DNA of 26,839 nt from an uncultured Eubacteriales bacterium. GTDB lineage: Bacteria > Bacillota > Clostridia > Oscillospirales > CAG-272. Each line of letters begins with the position of its first letter. The first letter of the stretch is position 1. Below are positions 14,978-22,153 of this stretch, piece by piece. Below the pieces are notes generated by a model. It did not search any database. It was not told the origin of the DNA and worked only from the letters and a program-made list of their open reading frames with translations. The position numbers were made by a program, and so were the translations under genes. Location: NCBI GenBank assembly GCA_900546695.1, contig URDX01000026.1, positions 1 through 26,839 on the forward strand, written 5' to 3'.

Positions 14978-15274
14978 CGGACAGCGGGTCTTTCACGTTC
15001 TGCGTGCCGTGCCCCTTTTCGTCTGCGCGTCAAGTGTCGGCGGGGCTCATGCAGTCATATTCTGCGTATCGTACGGTATTTTTTATCGCATATTATCGTC
15101 GGCGGAAAGCGCAGTCCGATGTGTGCTCGCCGCGAAGCGCAGCCTATGCATGGTTTTCGCAATAACATAAAAAAGACCGTCAAAGCAAGGCTTTAACGGT
15201 CCTCTGTGAGCGAAGAATGCAGGGCAGCGGCGGCTTTCCGTCCCGCGCGGCATTCTCCGTAAGATTCGGTTTAA
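14978..15274. other. Convergent spoIIIA/secG intergenic region
   Basis: About 300 bp between convergent genes, where spoIIIAH would be expected. I find no ORF with a membrane anchor or SpoIIIAH-like domain on either strand. The secG terminator at 15169-15201 is the only clear signal. Confidence 0.6.
15169..15201 (-). terminator. Intrinsic terminator of secG
   Basis: A 12-bp stem with one wobble pair (15190-15201 with 15175-15186, 3-nt loop) followed on the minus strand by TTTTTT. About 75 nt past the secG stop. Confidence 0.85.
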
Positions 15275-15667
15275 TTACTCGGCAGCGGTGGTGTCTGCTG
15301 CGTTTACAGAGCTTGTCTCTGCAACGGTAGTCTCGGCGATCGACTCAGCGCCGGTGGTCTCTGCGGTGGTCTCGTCGATGCTGTTGATGTAATCGTCGAT
15401 GTAGCTGTCCTTGGTGACAACATTATCGTCCTGAATTACGTATACAACGATAACGAGCAGCGCGAAGATGATGGCAACGACGGTAGTAATCTTGGAGAGA
15501 ACCTTATCTATGGTCTTGCCCTTAGTCTTACCGAAGAAGGTGTCTGCGCCGCCTGCGATGGTACCGGACAGATTGTGGGATTTGCCGGACTGCATAAGAA
15601 CGGCAATCGTCAGAAATACGGCTGCAACGAGCAGTATGATTGCAAAAACTATATCAACCTTAGTCAT
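15275..15667 (-). CDS. secG: Preprotein translocase subunit SecG with long acidic tail
   Basis: Predicted 130-aa SecG, the accessory subunit of the SecYEG protein-export channel. Two membrane helices (about 5-24 and 60-78) flank the conserved cytoplasmic loop MQSGKSHNLSGTIAGGADTF and GKTKGKT. Typical SecG is about 75 residues and ends soon after helix 2. Here about 50 residues follow, acidic and Thr/Glu/Ala-rich with repeated AETT words, which by SecG topology would face outside. GGAGG lies 9 nt before the ATG. Single-gene unit with its own promoter and terminator. Confidence 0.95.
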   Translation of the reverse strand: MTKVDIVFAIILLVAAVFLTIAVLMQSGKSHNLSGTIAGGADTFFGKTKGKTIDKVLSKITTVVAIIFALLVIVVYVIQDDNVVTKDSYIDDYINSIDETTAETTGAESIAETTVAETSSVNAADTTAAE

Positions 15668-15838
15668 GAAAAAGCTCCTCCGAACAATTCAATATAAAAT
15701 AGTATTTAGGTGACCGCTCGGGTCACAAATCAACATTTGCCTTGTCCGTCTGTATCGGGACCGCGCCGCTCAGCATACGCCGCGGCGGTCATCCGCGCAG
15801 CCCGCCCGTCGGCAGGGAGAATTACGGACAGTACCGTT

Positions 15839-15867
15839 ATATTACCATAAAACAAGCATAAATGCAA
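15839..15867 (-). promoter_or_regulatory. Sigma-A promoter of secG
   Basis: On the minus strand TTGCAT (15862-15867), 17 nt, TAATAT (15839-15844). Confidence 0.7.
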
Positions 15868-15918
15868 TACCTTTTTCAAAAAAAACGGCGCGCGGAGGGC
15901 TCTTTTTTTGTCAGAGGG

Positions 15919-15948
15919 TTGACAATCGCTGCCCGAATGTGGTATTAT
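15919..15948 (+). promoter_or_regulatory. Sigma-A promoter of the tRNA-Ser gene
   Basis: TTGACA (15919-15924), 18 nt, TATTAT (15943-15948). The start would fall about 35 nt upstream of the mature tRNA end. Confidence 0.8.
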
Positions 15949-15988
15949 AAGACGGTCGGAGCGCAGCCCCGACCGTCAAACCGAATAT

Positions 15989-16077
15989 GCAGGGATATCG
16001 AAGCGGTCATAACGAGGCGGTCTTGAAAACCGTTTGCCCGCAAGGGCGCGTGGGTTCGAATCCCACTCCCTGCGCCA
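15989..16077 (+). tRNA. tRNA-Ser (anticodon UGA)
   Basis: A full class II cloverleaf of 89 nt including an encoded CCA. The acceptor stem is GCAGGGA/TCCCTGC with discriminator G, the anticodon loop CTTGAAA gives UGA, the long variable arm is GCCC-GCAA-GGGC, and the T arm is GTGGG-TTCGAAT-CCCAC. The long variable arm and anticodon identify serine, reading UCN codons. Confidence 0.97.
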
Positions 16078-16078
16078 C

Positions 16079-16110
16079 AAAAAGCACTTGCATCGGCAGG
16101 TGCTTTTTTC
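16079..16110 (+). terminator. Intrinsic terminator of tRNA-Ser
   Basis: AAAAGCACTTGC pairs with GCAGGTGCTTTT across an ATCG loop, and TTTTTT ends the stem. It starts right after the CCA. Confidence 0.9.
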
Positions 16111-16341
16111 AGTTTCGCTTTGCGGCGAGTGAAATTGTTGCGCATGGCTGCTCGCTTCATATGATTAAAACGGCGATATTGTATCGGCAGAGGGGTTCGG
16201 CGGTGTTGCAGTGCAATAGACAGATTTGCGCGTACGCTTTGCACGGTCGCGCTGCCGTGCGTTCTGAATTGATTTTTCTATGTAGTAAAACGCCGCGCGG
16301 TATTGTAATAATAGGTGACGGGCGGTTGACGGGGCAGGCGC

Positions 16342-16357
16342 GGCATAATATTATGCC
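16342..16357. promoter_or_regulatory. Perfect 16-bp palindrome, operator-like
   Basis: GGCATAATATTATGCC is its own exact reverse complement and ends 17 bp before a TTGACA hexamer. A second short dyad, ACATATGT, occupies 16390-16397 inside the promoter. Both are plausible binding sites for a dimeric regulator that is not identified here. Confidence 0.5.
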
Positions 16358-16374
16358 CATTGCACAAACTGCTA

Positions 16375-16403
16375 TTGACATATCGGCTTACATATGTTAG
16401 ACT
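16375..16403 (+). promoter_or_regulatory. Promoter of the first lipoprotein gene
   Basis: A perfect TTGACA (16375-16380), 17 nt, then TAGACT (16398-16403), a weaker -10. The resulting leader is about 160 nt. Confidence 0.5.
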
Positions 16404-16570
16404 TGAAATGCAGAAAATGTCGGCAGATGCCGCTTTTCCCGAGCAGACCGATATCAAAAAAACGCATATGCGATTCTTGTTGGCAAAATGTAGAATTTTT
16501 AGAACCGCGCACAAATTGTCCGAGAAATATCCGCATACGACTCAGAAAAATCAATTCACGGAGGAGCATC

Positions 16571-17743
16571 ATGAAAAAATCGCTGTTATCGACAATATCC
16601 CTTTTGCTTATTGCCAGTACGTCGCTCGGCTTTACGGGCTGCTCGCGCGAGCAGGGCGGAGCGGGTGAATCTGAGACCGAGACGACCGCCGAAACGACCG
16701 CTGAGACAACCGCCGCATCGACCGACTCGGACGATACCCCGGACGGCAGCTACCGCTATGCATATCGGTATTTCAGCAGCGAGAAGGTTCGGCCGCAGAG
16801 AATAATGCAGCAGAGCATATCCGTCTTGACGGGGCTTGAGATACCGTCGCAGTGGATGCCCGCTACACCCGAGGGAGGCGTTATCGCAAAGGTGCCCGAT
16901 CCCGAGACGGGCCTGCTCAAATCGTATATAAATATCGGCAGCTACAATGTGCTGTATGAGGTCGACAGCGATTTTGTGCTTGACGGTACGATATATTCGC
17001 AGGTGAATGCGGCTGCTGCGCCCTGGGAGGGTGCCGAAACGGTTGAGGGCGACAATTACGTGATATATCGCTGCCCGCAGGAGCTCTCCGAGCGAATTTA
17101 TGATGTGCAGCTTGCGGCACTGGCGTTCGTACGTATCAGTCCGAGCTATATCGCGGTATATAAAATGTGCGGTGAACGGTCGGATTTCGACGATTTTGTC
17201 GGTATAATCGGCTCTGCTTCGCGCAAATATGAATTTCAGTACGATTATCAAGCCGTCAATGCAGCGGTGAAAACGATGGATGAGGTTTCGTATAATGCCG
17301 AGTTTGTCGCAACCGAGGCGTATGCCGATTTCTCCTATGAATCCGAGCGTGAGCTTGACACGCCGATAGCTGTTGTCGGTGAGCTCACTACGCGGTATTT
17401 CCCGACGGGATTCAGCAACGAATACAGCAGCAATGTTATGGGCAGATCGAATATCGAGGAGTCGTCTGTGACGCTCTGGGAAGTAGAGTCCGACTATGTG
17501 TTTGACGAGCGGCTCTCGGAGAGCCCGCTGACGTACAGCACGTTAGAGCCCCGTCCTTCTTATGTTATTGCCGTGAGCGGTGTAAACAGCTACGGTTATG
17601 AATATGTCGTCTATCAGCCCGACACCGGCTCAGACTTTTACTTTATGTTCATCAGGCTGTCGGAGAACTATATCATAAGGATAGTCGGCTCGATTGAAAA
17701 GGATGAGATGCAGCACTTTGTCGATACCGTGCATCTGAAATAA
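16571..17743 (+). CDS. Predicted lipoprotein, unknown function
   Basis: Predicted 390-aa secreted lipoprotein. The signal peptide MKKSLLSTISLLLIASTSLG leads to a lipobox FTGC, so Cys25 would be lipidated and the protein held on the outer face of the membrane. A Thr/Glu-rich linker (ETETTAETTAETTAAST-like) tethers a globular domain rich in Tyr and beta-strand patterns, with no motif I recognise. The ATG at 16571 is supported by GGAGGAGC and by the signal peptide; a longer frame back to 16394 adds 59 unrelated residues. It precedes a second lipoprotein with a similar GCSxEQG start, but the mature domains do not look alike. Confidence 0.88.
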   Translation: MKKSLLSTISLLLIASTSLGFTGCSREQGGAGESETETTAETTAETTAASTDSDDTPDGSYRYAYRYFSSEKVRPQRIMQQSISVLTGLEIPSQWMPATPEGGVIAKVPDPETGLLKSYINIGSYNVLYEVDSDFVLDGTIYSQVNAAAAPWEGAETVEGDNYVIYRCPQELSERIYDVQLAALAFVRISPSYIAVYKMCGERSDFDDFVGIIGSASRKYEFQYDYQAVNAAVKTMDEVSYNAEFVATEAYADFSYESERELDTPIAVVGELTTRYFPTGFSNEYSSNVMGRSNIEESSVTLWEVESDYVFDERLSESPLTYSTLEPRPSYVIAVSGVNSYGYEYVVYQPDTGSDFYFMFIRLSENYIIRIVGSIEKDEMQHFVDTVHLK

Positions 17744-17838
17744 GCGCCGCTGCATACGCAAGGCGCGAGGGCGTAACGACGGGGCATCCCGTGAGGATCT
17801 GTCGAATCAAACGATTATTAAATTAAACGGAGGTTATA

Positions 17839-18573
17839 ATGAAAAAATCAATTTTGACCGCCGCAGCTATTTTACTTGCCGCCGCAGCAGCGCTCGGCGT
17901 GAGCGGGTGCTCGGGTGAGCAGGGCTCGACCGCAGAGACAACGGCATCGACCGCCGCTGCTACCGCTGCGACCACCGCTGCGACCGCCGCGACGACTGCT
18001 GAGGAGACGGAGCCCGTGTTCGAGGCGGTTTCCGACGAGGAAGCGGAGCGTCTGCATTCTTATATGCACATCTTTGCGCAGTACTACAACAGCCCGTATA
18101 AGCAGGGCGATGAGATCAAGTCGCGTGCGCCCGTCTATCTCGGCGCGTTGTATCTGCTGCGCCATGCCGATGAATACGACTTTGTTCAGCTTATCAAGGG
18201 AGACAGCTATACCGTAAGCGGGGAGAATCTGCTCAGGATAGTGCACAACCTTGTCGGTGATTATGATATTTCGTTTGAAGAATATATTGATGAAGGGACA
18301 AATATTCATTATGATGCGGATACCGATACGGTCACCGTTCTTCTCGGCACCGATTATTGGGGAGGGGGTATGTTCTATCTTGATAATGACAGCGAAATGA
18401 CCTTCACCCGCAGCGGCGATACCGTAAAAGCCGATGTGACCGTTGTTCAGTGGTTCGAGATAGGCTCGGATGAGACCGTTAGCTTCAAATACGAATATAC
18501 CTTTGACCGCATCGAGGATGACGGGCATGTATACTACCGCATCGTCAGCATTGAGCCGTTTGAGGCGGAATAA
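17839..18573 (+). CDS. Predicted lipoprotein, unknown function
   Basis: Predicted 244-aa lipoprotein. Signal peptide MKKSILTAAAILLAAAAALG, lipobox VSGC (Cys24), then an Ala/Thr-rich linker with repeated TAATTAA words, then a domain of about 185 residues. The domain opens with a helical part (SYMHIFAQYYNSPYKQGDEI) and continues with beta-strand patterns containing YDADTDTVTVLLGTDYWGGG. I do not recognise the family. It lies 95 bp after the first lipoprotein gene with no terminator between, so co-transcription is likely. GGAGG lies 6 nt before the ATG. Confidence 0.87.
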   Translation: MKKSILTAAAILLAAAAALGVSGCSGEQGSTAETTASTAAATAATTAATAATTAEETEPVFEAVSDEEAERLHSYMHIFAQYYNSPYKQGDEIKSRAPVYLGALYLLRHADEYDFVQLIKGDSYTVSGENLLRIVHNLVGDYDISFEEYIDEGTNIHYDADTDTVTVLLGTDYWGGGMFYLDNDSEMTFTRSGDTVKADVTVVQWFEIGSDETVSFKYEYTFDRIEDDGHVYYRIVSIEPFEAE

Positions 18574-18680
18574 GCTGTGCCGCACGCGCGGCTGAGTGAT
18601 AATGATTGACGTGCTCTCGCGCAAAAAAAGGAAAGGTCTGAAAAGAACCTAATATTTTTGCTTATCCCCCAAATGATGAA

Positions 18681-18715
18681 AGCAGGCTGTTAAAAACTCG
18701 TTTTAACAGCCTGCT
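18681..18715. terminator. Bidirectional hairpin between convergent genes
   Basis: A perfect 15-bp stem (18681-18695 with 18701-18715, loop ACTCG) lies between the lipoprotein and GGGtGRT genes, whose 3' ends face it. T-rich tracts follow on both strands, though neither is a clean run. Its core matches the hairpin at 6950-6981. Confidence 0.75.
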
Positions 18716-18762
18716 TAGACTTTTATCTCCGTGCCGGGGGATATTTTATTCAGCGCCTATGC

Positions 18763-19767
18763 TCAGGCGTTCTTCATAGCCTCTTCGACAGCGACAGCGA
18801 CCGCGACGGTAGCGCCTACCATCGGGTTATTGCCCATGCCGATAAGACCCATCATCTCAACGTGTGCGGGAACGGAGGACGAGCCTGCGAACTGCGCATC
18901 GGAGTGCATACGACCCATGGTATCGGTCATTCCGTAGGAGGAAGGACCTGCTGCCATATTGTCGGGGTGAAGGGTACGGCCTGTTCCGCCGCCGGAAGCG
19001 ACAGAGAAGTACTTAACGCCGTTCTCTACGCACCACTTCTTGTAGGTACCTGCAACGGGGTGCTGGAAGCGGGTCGGGTTAGTGGAGTTACCGGTGATGG
19101 AAACTCCGACATTCTCGAGCTTCATGATAGCAACGCCCTCGGGAACGTTATCAGCGCCGTAGCACTTAACGTCCGCGCGCGGACCCTTGGAGTATGCGGT
19201 CTCGGAGACGACCTTTACGGTCTCGGAGTAGGGATCGAACTCGGTCTTTACGTAGGTGAAGCCGTTGATGCGCGAAATAATCATAGCGGCATCCTTACCG
19301 AGACCGTTGAGGATAACGCGGAGGGGCTTTACGCGGACCTTGTTTGCGTTAAGAGCGATCTTGATAGCGCCCTCTGCTGCCGCAAAGGACTCGTGACCTG
19401 CGAGGAAGCAGAAGCACTCGGTCTCCTCGGAGAGAAGCATCTTACCGAGATTACCGTGACCGAGACCGACCTTGCGGTTCTCGGCAACCGAGCCGGGAAT
19501 GCAGAAGGACTGGAGTCCCTCTCCGATAGCGGCTGCGGCGTCTGCTGCCTTGGTGCAGCCCTTCTTGATTGCGATAGCTGCGCCTACGGTGTATGCCCAT
19601 ACTGCATTCTCAAAGCAGATAGGCTGTGTCGAACGAACGATATCATCGCAGTTGATACCCTTGTCGAGGGTGATCTGCTTGCACTCGTCGATAGAGGAGA
19701 TACCGTACTTTTTCAGTGTGTCGAGGATCTTAGCCTCGCGTCTTTCATAACCTTCAAACTGTGCCAT
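18763..19767 (-). CDS. GGGtGRT protein, conserved, function unknown
   Basis: Predicted 334-aa soluble protein matching the family named in databases for its motif, here GGGTGRT at residues 259-265. Other striking features are Gly-rich segments (GLGHGNLGKMLLSEE near 101-115, then the C-rich ECFCFLAGHESFAAAEGA) and nine cysteines (29, 40, 51, 71, 89, 118, 120, 202, 246). The C-terminus is Gly/Ala/Val-rich. No enzyme fold is certain. It follows a NifU-like scaffold gene by 20 bp in the same operon, pointing to metal-cluster or sulfur chemistry (inference). AGGAGAG precedes the ATG. The codon use looks more regular than that of the spo genes, as expected for a well-expressed gene. Confidence 0.9.
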   Translation of the reverse strand: MAQFEGYERREAKILDTLKKYGISSIDECKQITLDKGINCDDIVRSTQPICFENAVWAYTVGAAIAIKKGCTKAADAAAAIGEGLQSFCIPGSVAENRKVGLGHGNLGKMLLSEETECFCFLAGHESFAAAEGAIKIALNANKVRVKPLRVILNGLGKDAAMIISRINGFTYVKTEFDPYSETVKVVSETAYSKGPRADVKCYGADNVPEGVAIMKLENVGVSITGNSTNPTRFQHPVAGTYKKWCVENGVKYFSVASGGGTGRTLHPDNMAAGPSSYGMTDTMGRMHSDAQFAGSSSVPAHVEMMGLIGMGNNPMVGATVAVAVAVEEAMKNA

Positions 19768-19787
19768 TGTTATCTCTCCTCTCTTTA

Positions 19788-20489
19788 TCAGTCTTTGCGC
19801 GGGTCGATGTACTTGACAGCCTCGTCAAAGCGACCGTATGTACCCTTCGACTTCTCGTATGCTTCGTTCGGCTCCATGCCGCCCTTGATAAAGTCGGTCA
19901 TCTTGCCGAGAGAAACGAACTCATATCCGATAACCTGGTCATCTGCATCGAGAGCCATTCTCGTGCAGTAGCCCTCGGTCATCTCGAGGTATCTGACGCC
20001 CTTAGCGCGGGTTCCGTACATGGTACCTACCATGCTTCTCTGACCCTTGCCGAGGTCCTCCATGCCGGCACCGATGACAAGCCCGCCCTCGGAGAAGGCG
20101 CTCTGTGTTCTGCCGTATACAATCTGGAGGAAGAGCTCACGCATAGCCGTGTTGATAGCGTCGCAGACAAGGTCTGTGTTAAGCGCCTCGAGAACGGTCT
20201 TGCCGGGAAGGATCTCTGCTGCCATAGCGGCGGAGTGTGTCATACCGGAGCATCCGACTGTCTCAACAAGTGCCTCCTCGATAACGCCGTCCTTAACGTT
20301 AAGGGACAGCTTGCAGGCACCCTGCTGAGGTGCACACCAGCCCACACCGTGTGTGTAACCGGAGATATCGGTGATCTGCTTAGCCTGGACCCACTTGCCC
20401 TCTTCGGGGATGGGAGCCGGACCGTGATTGGGTCCCTTTGCTACGCAGCACATGCCTGCTACTTCGTTTGAATATACAAGCTCGCTCAT
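19788..20489 (-). CDS. NifU-like iron-sulfur scaffold domain protein
   Basis: Predicted 233-aa protein related to NifU/IscU N-terminal scaffold domains. The block VETVGCSGMTHSAAMAAEIL followed by PGKTVLEALN parallels the NifU/IscU GCG(S/A)AIASSS...GKT region. Further cysteines stand at 14, 15, 52, 59, 80 and 109, with CAPQQGAC preceding the scaffold block. It is longer than a plain IscU (about 130 aa), carrying an extra C-terminal domain of about 110 residues, so it may not be a housekeeping scaffold. First gene of a two-gene operon with the GGGtGRT protein. The ATG at 20489 has AAAGGAG about 12 nt upstream, slightly far; no better start is visible. Confidence 0.88.
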   Translation of the reverse strand: MSELVYSNEVAGMCCVAKGPNHGPAPIPEEGKWVQAKQITDISGYTHGVGWCAPQQGACKLSLNVKDGVIEEALVETVGCSGMTHSAAMAAEILPGKTVLEALNTDLVCDAINTAMRELFLQIVYGRTQSAFSEGGLVIGAGMEDLGKGQRSMVGTMYGTRAKGVRYLEMTEGYCTRMALDADDQVIGYEFVSLGKMTDFIKGGMEPNEAYEKSKGTYGRFDEAVKYIDPRKD

Positions 20490-20540
20490 AGAATTTATGT
20501 ACTCCTTTGCTTTATAAAATGAATTACGAATTCTCCCGCT

Positions 20541-20569
20541 ATTATACAATAAAACCGTGAATAAATCAA
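20541..20569 (-). promoter_or_regulatory. Sigma-A promoter of the NifU-like/GGGtGRT operon
   Basis: On the minus strand TTGATT (20564-20569), 17 nt, TATAAT (20541-20546); start near 20535 and a leader of about 45 nt. Confidence 0.78.
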
Positions 20570-20619
20570 TAGCGGCGGGGAATATTTTTTGCGCCGTCGG
20601 ATATTATTGCATTAAAATA

Positions 20620-20651
20620 GACGCCGAAAAACAGCAATGCTTTTCGGCGTC
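20620..20651 (-). terminator. Terminator-like hairpin after the glycosyltransferase gene
   Basis: A perfect 11-bp stem (GACGCCGAAAA with its complement, 10-nt loop), followed by TATTTTAAT on the minus strand. It lies about 190 nt past the stop of the glycosyltransferase gene. Confidence 0.55.
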
Positions 20652-20841
20652 GGCAAATGTTTGTTTTTTATGTCCTCATTTGGCGGTGATTATGTCCCGT
20701 TCCGCGTACAGTGCTTCTGAATTCTCTTTTACATAATTGACTGTACCGTGCTGTCGGATATATCGTAGGCAGCTATCAGGCAAACCGCCGTTTGCATGCG
20801 TTGCTTATGCAGTAAATGGTAATCGTCGGCGCGCCCGTCGG

Positions 20842-21963
20842 TCACTTAACTGGCGGGTCGAGCCGTGCGTAGCAATCGAGATAATCCTGCGCCATGCGTG
20901 CGGCGGAGTAGTGCTCGCGGACGATGCTCCTGCCGTATTCGCCCGTCTCGTGCAGCTGCTCGGGCGACATGGCGAGCAGGGCTCTCAGGTCGCGTTCAAG
21001 CTGCTCGGGCGTTGCGTCGGGACATCCGCGGCAGCAGAAGTTTGTGCTGCGTGCGACCTCGAGCTTATCGGGAGAAAAGATACCGAGGTAGCCCTGATTT
21101 CCCGCTACGACGGTCGGCACGCCTGCGGACATTGCTTCAAGCGCGCTGCGCGACACGGCGATAAAGATATCCGCCATCGCGGTAAAGCGGTTGATATCCG
21201 CGCGCCCGCCCGCGAGCACAACGGCGCGTCTGCCTGCGAGCTTATCCGCCTCTACGGCGGCATCGGTCAGGCGCTGGAAGTCGTCGCCCGCACCGACTAT
21301 GACGATATCGATATCGGGGCAGTCACGGACGAGCGACGGCGCTATCGAGCAGAGATGAAAGGCGGGGGCGCTGCGGTCATGGTCTATGCGGCTGATGTAC
21401 ACTATCTTGCGGTGCGACGGGTCGAGCCCGAGCTCGCGCTCGACCGCGCTGTGATCGACATCGGACGAGAATTTTTCCATGTCTATTCCGTTTATCGTGA
21501 TGTCGACGCGCTCTGCGGGGATGCCGTATTCGCGCCCGAGATAGTCGCGGATATCCTCGGATACCGCGAGAGTGCGCTCGCCCCATCTTGTTATCATGCG
21601 ATAGATGAGATTTACCTTGAAGTCGAGATGCGCGGTGGTTACAAAGCGGAAGGGGATCTTCCTGCGCACCAGTGAGAGGATGAAATTCGGGATGCGGGCA
21701 TGCCCGTGAACGATATCAAAACCGCCGCCAGAGATGAGCTCGCACAGCCCGCGGTACGACTGCCGCAGCGCTGCCGGCTTTTTTGTGTTCAGCGGCAGCG
21801 TTACATGGCTAACGCCGCAGTTCTCGAGCTCGTCGACGTAAATTCCGCCCGCAGACGCGACCGTTATCTCATGCCCGAGGCGCGAGAGGGCGCGCGACAG
21901 CTCGACGATGTGCGTCTCCGCACCGCCTATTCCGAGCCCCATTGTTACCATCAAAATTTTCAT
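20842..21963 (-). CDS. Family 4-type glycosyltransferase
   Basis: Predicted 373-aa retaining GT-B glycosyltransferase, the common length for GT4. The N-terminal acceptor domain opens with MKILMVTMGLGIGGAETH, including the glycine-rich loop GIGGAE. The C-terminal nucleotide-sugar domain contains VYISRIDHDRSAP (the first donor-domain strand) and the donor-site segment VSRSALEAMSAGVPTVVAGN, with the usual catalytic glutamate. It is probably cytoplasmic or membrane-associated and builds a cell-envelope glycan or glycolipid; acceptor and donor cannot be read. I chose ATG 21963 because GGAG lies about 7 nt upstream; ATG 21969 would be almost inside the ribosome binding site. No other envelope biosynthesis gene is next to it. 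Confidence 0.93.
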   Translation of the reverse strand: MKILMVTMGLGIGGAETHIVELSRALSRLGHEITVASAGGIYVDELENCGVSHVTLPLNTKKPAALRQSYRGLCELISGGGFDIVHGHARIPNFILSLVRRKIPFRFVTTAHLDFKVNLIYRMITRWGERTLAVSEDIRDYLGREYGIPAERVDITINGIDMEKFSSDVDHSAVERELGLDPSHRKIVYISRIDHDRSAPAFHLCSIAPSLVRDCPDIDIVIVGAGDDFQRLTDAAVEADKLAGRRAVVLAGGRADINRFTAMADIFIAVSRSALEAMSAGVPTVVAGNQGYLGIFSPDKLEVARSTNFCCRGCPDATPEQLERDLRALLAMSPEQLHETGEYGRSIVREHYSAARMAQDYLDCYARLDPPVK

Positions 21964-22080
21964 TGTCATTCTCCGTTTGATTTATCGGTGTCCTGCGATA
22001 CCGAATCTGTTTTAAAGGTGCGCCGCCCTATGCGGCGGGCGGTATATACTGTTTCTCTGCCATACCGCGGCACTATGCAA

Positions 22081-22112
22081 AGAGGCTGAAAAAGCAGTGT
22101 CTTTCAGCCTCT
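22081..22112 (-). terminator. Terminator-like hairpin after the MORN gene
   Basis: An 11-bp stem AGAGGCTGAAA/TTTCAGCCTCT with a 10-nt loop, 42 nt past the MORN gene stop. The minus-strand tail is TTTGC, so termination may be partial. Confidence 0.6.
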
Positions 22113-22153
22113 GTATTGCGTTTTTGCGGGGCGGTCGTTCCGCACCCGTCTTA

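Larger units (their letters stand above)
15668..15988. promoter_or_regulatory. Divergent control region of secG and tRNA-Ser
   Basis: 321 bp without a coding region. It contains the secG leader of about 165 nt, including a small hairpin at 15710-15726 (GTGACC/GGTCAC), and promoters facing both ways at 15839-15867 and 15919-15948. Confidence 0.75.
16111..16570 (+). other. Upstream region of the lipoprotein genes
   Basis: 460 bp without a supported gene. The right half is AT-rich. It holds a perfect 16-bp palindrome (16342-16357) and a promoter-like pair (16375-16403). The GGAGGAGC ribosome binding site of the next gene is at 16560-16567. Confidence 0.6.
20490..20841. other. Intergenic region, GGGtGRT operon to glycosyltransferase
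   Basis: 352 bp without a supported gene. It contains the operon promoter (20541-20569), a hairpin at 20620-20651, and a GTACAGT/ACTGTAC inverted repeat around 20706-20745. Confidence 0.6.

Noticed and set aside
14925..15170. Plus-strand ORF of 81 codons where spoIIIAH would be expected
   Set aside because: It overlaps the end of spoIIIAG, has no ribosome binding site, and shows neither an N-terminal anchor followed by a soluble domain nor other SpoIIIAH features.
15987..16400. Plus-strand ORF of 137 codons over the tRNA
   Set aside because: It runs through the tRNA-Ser and its terminator and has no coding features.
16394..16570. N-terminal extension of the first lipoprotein with Cys-rich residues
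   Set aside because: The CRKCRQ-type run looks like a zinc motif but precedes a normal signal peptide and a strong ribosome binding site at 16560-16567, and it overlaps the predicted -10.
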